Origin: Mycoplasma struthionis
Lineage (GTDB): Bacteria > Bacillota_I > Bacilli_A > Mycoplasmatales > Metamycoplasmataceae
DNA: 64,000 nucleotides
Direction of reading: 5' to 3'
NCBI RefSeq assembly: GCF_003855455.1
Contig: NZ_CP034044.1
Span: 124,001-188,000 of the forward strand
Shown here piece after piece: positions 60,182 to 64,000 of the stretch. The translations under genes were made by a program, and so were the position numbers. The notes beneath the pieces were generated by a model. It was not told the origin of the DNA and searched no databases. It was given only the letters and a program-made list of their open reading frames with translations. Within the stretch, counting starts at the first letter, position 1; each line of letters begins with the position of its first letter.

Positions 60182-61132
60182 TTAACGTTTTGATTTGTCA
60201 TAGGTTATTCCCGATGCAGCAGGGGCGTGAGATTTGCGTGCCGTTAAAGCAATAACTGCTAAAGCCGAAACATAAGGAATCAATGTAAATAGTGCTTGGT
60301 ATTGGCTTAAACCAGGAATAAATGATGGAGCTGAGAAAGCGAATGCATATAATCCTGAGAATAAGAATGTAATTGCTGAAATGATGTAAATATTTCATTG
60401 ACCCATAATCATGATTGATAGAGCTAAATATCCATATCCTAGAACATCACCATTAAATGATGAAGGTCTTGCTTGAGCAAAGAAACCACCAGCAATTCCA
60501 GCTATAAATCCTGAAATTAATACACCTTGTCATTTATATGAATTAACATTAATACCAGCAACGTCAGAAGCTTGTGGGTTTTCACCAACACTTCTAAATC
60601 TTAAACCTCATTTAGTCATGTATAACATTATGGCTGATAATACAATGATTAAAAGAGTTACAAATATTTTTAGTGAGAATACTTCAAATCTACCAGCTGA
60701 GAAATCAACTATATAAGCCAATTCTTGAATATTCATAGCTGGTTTTTTGTTTCCATTACCAAAAATATCTAATAAAATGATTGCTAAACCAAATGCTAAT
60801 AAGTTAATAGCAAAACCAGAAATAGTATGATCACTCTTTAATTTAATTGTTGCAAAACCGTGAAGTGATGCAAATAACATACCACCTATTCCGGCAATAG
60901 GTAAAGCAAGAAGTTGTCAGAAGGAATGAGATGCTCCTTCTGTTCCTAATGATGATGTTAGAACTTGCGCTACTACTAAATAAATAACACAACCCATTGA
61001 CATCATCCCGTTGATACCGATGTTAACAATACCAACTTTTTCACTGAACATACCTGATATAGCACCTAAACTTAAAACACAGAAGAAGAATAATAAATTT
61101 TGATGTATATTAATTGATAAACTAGCAAGCAT
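60182..61132 (-). CDS. Nucleoside/simple-sugar ABC importer, permease 2
   Basis: 316 residues, all membrane helices, of the BmpC/YufQ-like permease type: EKVGIVNIGINGMM, AINLLAFGLAI, WGLRFRSVGENPQASDVAGIN, ARPSSFNGDVLGYGYLALSIMIMGQW. The substrate is likely nucleosides (inference from family). The ATG overlaps the end of permease 1 by 11 nt. Last gene of the operon. Confidence 0.88.
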
Positions 61133-63104
61133 TATTTTCTCCTCTCTTTAAGTTATTTAACATAGTGTCAGCAAATTCTTTATACATTGTCATGTATTTT
61201 TGTGAAACTGTTTTTAAATCAGCTCTTTTTTGTTGAACAATATCAATTTTTTCAAAGTAACCTAACTCATGCATTTTGCTTGAGATTTGTTGTTTTTTAT
61301 CACTTATGTCTTCAAAATATTTTAATGTTTCTGCATCTGAATTTTTAAAGTTCATAGCTTTTTCTAAATATTCATTTGACATGTTTTTTTGTTCTAATTT
61401 CATTTTTTTGATTAATGAATTATGTGATTCAGGTTTATTTTTGAAAATTGAATAATCAAAATTATCTACATAATCAAATTTAAATGTTGTTTCTTTATCA
61501 AGTTTTAAGTTTTTGTAAACTGTTTTTGCATCCTTAATTTGAGTCTTGTAAACTGCAACTTGTTGTTTTTGCATTTCAATTTTTTGTAAATCTTTTGTTT
61601 CAGCTGATTTATTTTCTAATTTAATAGCTTTTTTGTAATCTACTAAAACTTGTCTTTGTTTTTGAACTTCTTTAGCTAATTCTAATTTTTCTAATCAGAA
61701 TTTTTTAAGAACTTCGATTTTGTGTAAATTCATTGCATGTTTTTGATTTTTAGCCATTAATGAATTTAATAATTGAGTTTCATTATTTTGATCAATTTTC
61801 ATTTTTATATTATGAACAGCCATACTATATGACGCAATTGATCTTGCTTTTTTGCTTTCCAACATATGAAGTTTCATTGTAGGAATGAATTCAGAGTGAA
61901 CCATTGTAGCAAATGCTCTCTTTGTAAATTTATAAGGTTTAAATGTCATAAATAATTGAGAGATAGCTGCTAGATAAAGAATTAATGCTGTTGCAACACT
62001 AACGTCATCTTCTGAAAGATATAATGGTCCTCTTGTTAAGTATAGTTTTGAACTATAAATTATTGTATAGAATAATGAGGTAAATAGAATACCTACAGGA
62101 GCGTTTAATGCTAATAAAGAAATTGCTATAGATTCAAAACCTAAAGCAAGCGGCGTGTCGACTGAACGAAATACTGGCGCCGTTTCTTTTAAAACATATC
62201 AATAAAATCCTGCTACCCCTGCTAAGGCTCCTGAAACACCCATAACTACAACAGTTGTTAATCTATCATTAACTCCCATGTATTTACCGTTTGTTTTTGA
62301 AATACCTTGCATTTTTATTTTGTATCCTAAAGTTGTAAAGTTAAAGATTATTGTAATAATTGTTACTAATAAAATTAATGCAACGATTCCACCGATAACA
62401 AATCCTAATTTAACTTTGTCATCAATAATCCCTAATGCTTTTGTTCCATTTTCATCATCAGCAAAAAATGTTTCTGTTTTACCTTTTGAAATGAAAATAG
62501 CTCCAACTGCTTGTTTTTTAAAGAATAATGATGCTAATCCAACAACTATTCAGTTAAGCATAATTGTTGAAATAACTTCGTGAACATTTAAATAAGCTTT
62601 TAAAGCTCCTGCTATTGATGCAATAATAAATGACAATACTATTGATAATAATAATGTAAATGCTAATCAACCAGCAGGTATTGTTTTTGTTGAATCAAAG
62701 TTTAATGAGATAAAGATAGCCATTGAAGAAAGACCGGCCATCATCATTTGTCCACTAATACCGATATTAAAGAGACCTGCTTTAAAACCTATTGCTGATG
62801 CTAAACCTGCAAAACCAAAGATTATAAAGTAGAATTTAAAGTTATCAGCATTTGAGGCATTAAAACTTTCACCTATTTTTTTAAAAATGTCTGAAATACT
62901 AATTGAATCAACGAATGGGTTTAATTGACCTTTAAATACCATATATATTAAAGAAATTAAAACCCCAAATAATAAAGCTCATAATGAAGAAGCAACTTTT
63001 CTTGCTAGGCTTCTATTTGATTCTAGTCTTACAAGTTGTGACATCTTTTTACTAAAAGAAGACATTAAAGACATGAATTTACTTGGTTGTTTTGTTTCTT
63101 GCAT
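61122..63104 (-). CDS. Nucleoside/simple-sugar ABC importer, permease 1 with coiled-coil tail
   Basis: 660 residues, about twice the normal permease length. Residues 1-400 form the permease with GFKAGLFNIGISGQMMMAG, VHEVISTIMLNWIVVG and ALGFESIAISLLALNAPVGI. The last 240 or so residues are charged helices (SKKARSIASYSMAVHNIKMK; KKMKLEQKNMSNEYLEKAM) that look like a cytoplasmic coiled coil. ATG at 63104 overlaps the ATPase stop (TAATG); RBS GAAAGGAG. Confidence 0.88.
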
Positions 63105-64000
63105 TATTTGTCTCCTTTCATTTGTTCATTATATAGCGATTCAAATAATGATTTATCCTTTAAAATATTGAATTCTTCATTCTTTTTAATCAATAAATCT
63201 TGTTTTTCTTTTTTAGCTAAAGCAATATTTTCATAAATTTCTGAAAGTAGGTTTTTTTCAACGTTTTTACCTTTTTTAGCTATAAAAAGATTTGATTTCA
63301 ATGATGCTATTTTTAAATTAGCTTCATCTAATAAACGTGAATATTTTTAGTTAAGAAAGTACGATAATTGTCATTTGCATCATCTATTGTCTTAGCAATT
63401 CATCATCTATTGTTTTCTTCTTCATTATTTGATGAAGACATATACTTACCAATTTCATCTCTAGTAATTTTTTTAGCATCTTGAATAGAAATTATTTTTC
63501 CTTCATTAATAACTGCAATTGTATCGGCTAAAGCTAAAACTTCATCTAATTCATAAGAAATTAATAGAATTGCTTTCCCCCTTTGTTTTTCTGCAATTAT
63601 TTCACTATGAATATTGGTTATAGCACCTATATCCATACCTCTGGTTGGTTGAACAATGATAATGAAATCATGTTCAAATTCCATTTCACGTCCAACTATA
63701 AATTTTTGTTGGTTACCACCAGATAATGATCTAGTTAAACTCTTAGCACCTTGTGAAGATCTAACGTCATATTTTTGAATAATTTCATTTGTAAATTTAT
63801 TAATTTCTTTGCTTTTAATAAATCCACCTTTTTCAAAGGCTTTATCTCACAATCTTCTAATTATTGAGTTTTTTTCTAAAGTAAAGTCTAATATTAAACC
63901 ATGATGATGTCTATCGGCTGGTATATAAGCCATATGATCTTTACTTCTTGAATATGCTGTGTTTTTTGTTATATCTTTTAATTCAAAAGATTTAGTATCA
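63104..64000 (-). pseudogene. Nucleoside/simple-sugar ABC importer ATPase, C-terminal part, frameshift near its end
   Basis: Second nucleotide-binding domain of a two-domain ATPase (RbsA/YufO type); the N-terminus lies beyond 64000. AYIPADRHHHGLILDFTLEKN, signature SLSGGNQQKFIVGREM, then QPTRGMDIGAI and an atypical H-loop (LISYELDEVLALAD). After the domain a helical tail begins, and the frame ends at TAG near 63335. The -1 frame continues the tail (SRLLDEANLKIASLKSN) to a TAA at 63106-63104 that is coupled to permease 1. One A missing in an A5 run (T5 at 63344-63348) explains the shift. The catalytic domain itself is intact. Confidence 0.75.

Overview
The window is AT-rich DNA of a mycoplasma (Mollicutes, genetic code 4). 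TGA is read as tryptophan inside almost every recognisable gene (lysS, gyrA, ftsH, lepA, sialidase and others). The gene set is typical of a reduced, wall-less genome: many lipoproteins, split gyrA/gyrB loci, an oligoendopeptidase, acetate kinase and a nucleoside/sugar ABC importer. I do not commit to a species. No tRNA, rRNA or CRISPR array was seen.

Layout. 0-6.1 kb (minus strand): partial gyrB, LemA protein, a frameshifted partner gene, a membrane protein and an RNase J paralogue that has lost its catalytic histidines. 6.3-8.7 kb: apt and pepF. 8.8-12.5 kb: a large intact sialidase lipoprotein. 12.5-30.4 kb: the most unusual region, 12 complete and one truncated collagen-like (Gly-X-Y) lipoprotein genes on both strands plus two short collagen-like lipoproteins. 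All the long ones share an almost identical 5' end (leader, RBS, signal peptide, first collagen triplets) and differ in the C-terminal head. lysS and two IS3-type insertion sequences lie inside this cluster, and a 3.2 kb block of it is present twice. 30.5-31.6 kb: a complete tyrosine recombinase. 31.7-35.4 kb: a right-handed beta-helix lipoprotein with two in-frame stops. 35.5-43.4 kb (minus): lepA operon, an ABC exporter pair and ackA. 43.5-45.2 kb: a Nudix protein and a divergent collagen-like surface protein behind a T15 tract. 45.3-47.4 kb (minus): whiA and serS. 47.5-54.7 kb: a frameshifted DNA methyltransferase, recD2, pth, tilS and ftsH. 54.8-57.1 kb: a lipoprotein with three in-frame TAA codons, a DUF402 protein and trmB. 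57.3-60.0 kb: gyrA. Then comes a candidate small RNA, and 60.2-64 kb holds a nucleoside/sugar ABC transporter operon.

How it fits together. The collagen-like cluster with the adjacent recombinase has the architecture of the mycoplasma surface-variation loci vsa, vpma and vsp: many near-identical 5' ends in both orientations, mostly without their own promoter, beside a Xer-type recombinase. Here the variable antigen would be a family of collagen-mimic lipoproteins. It is flanked by a sialidase and by a putative polysaccharide-degrading beta-helix protein, so the region looks like a host-interaction island. Mosaic genes, a duplicated block, IS copies in the same orientation and A16/T15 tracts upstream of collagen-like genes all point to rapid variation.

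Caution. Several genes carry single-base deletions in short homopolymers or TAA where glutamine (CAA) is expected. These may be real pseudogenes, recoding sites or base-calling errors; the sequence alone cannot decide.
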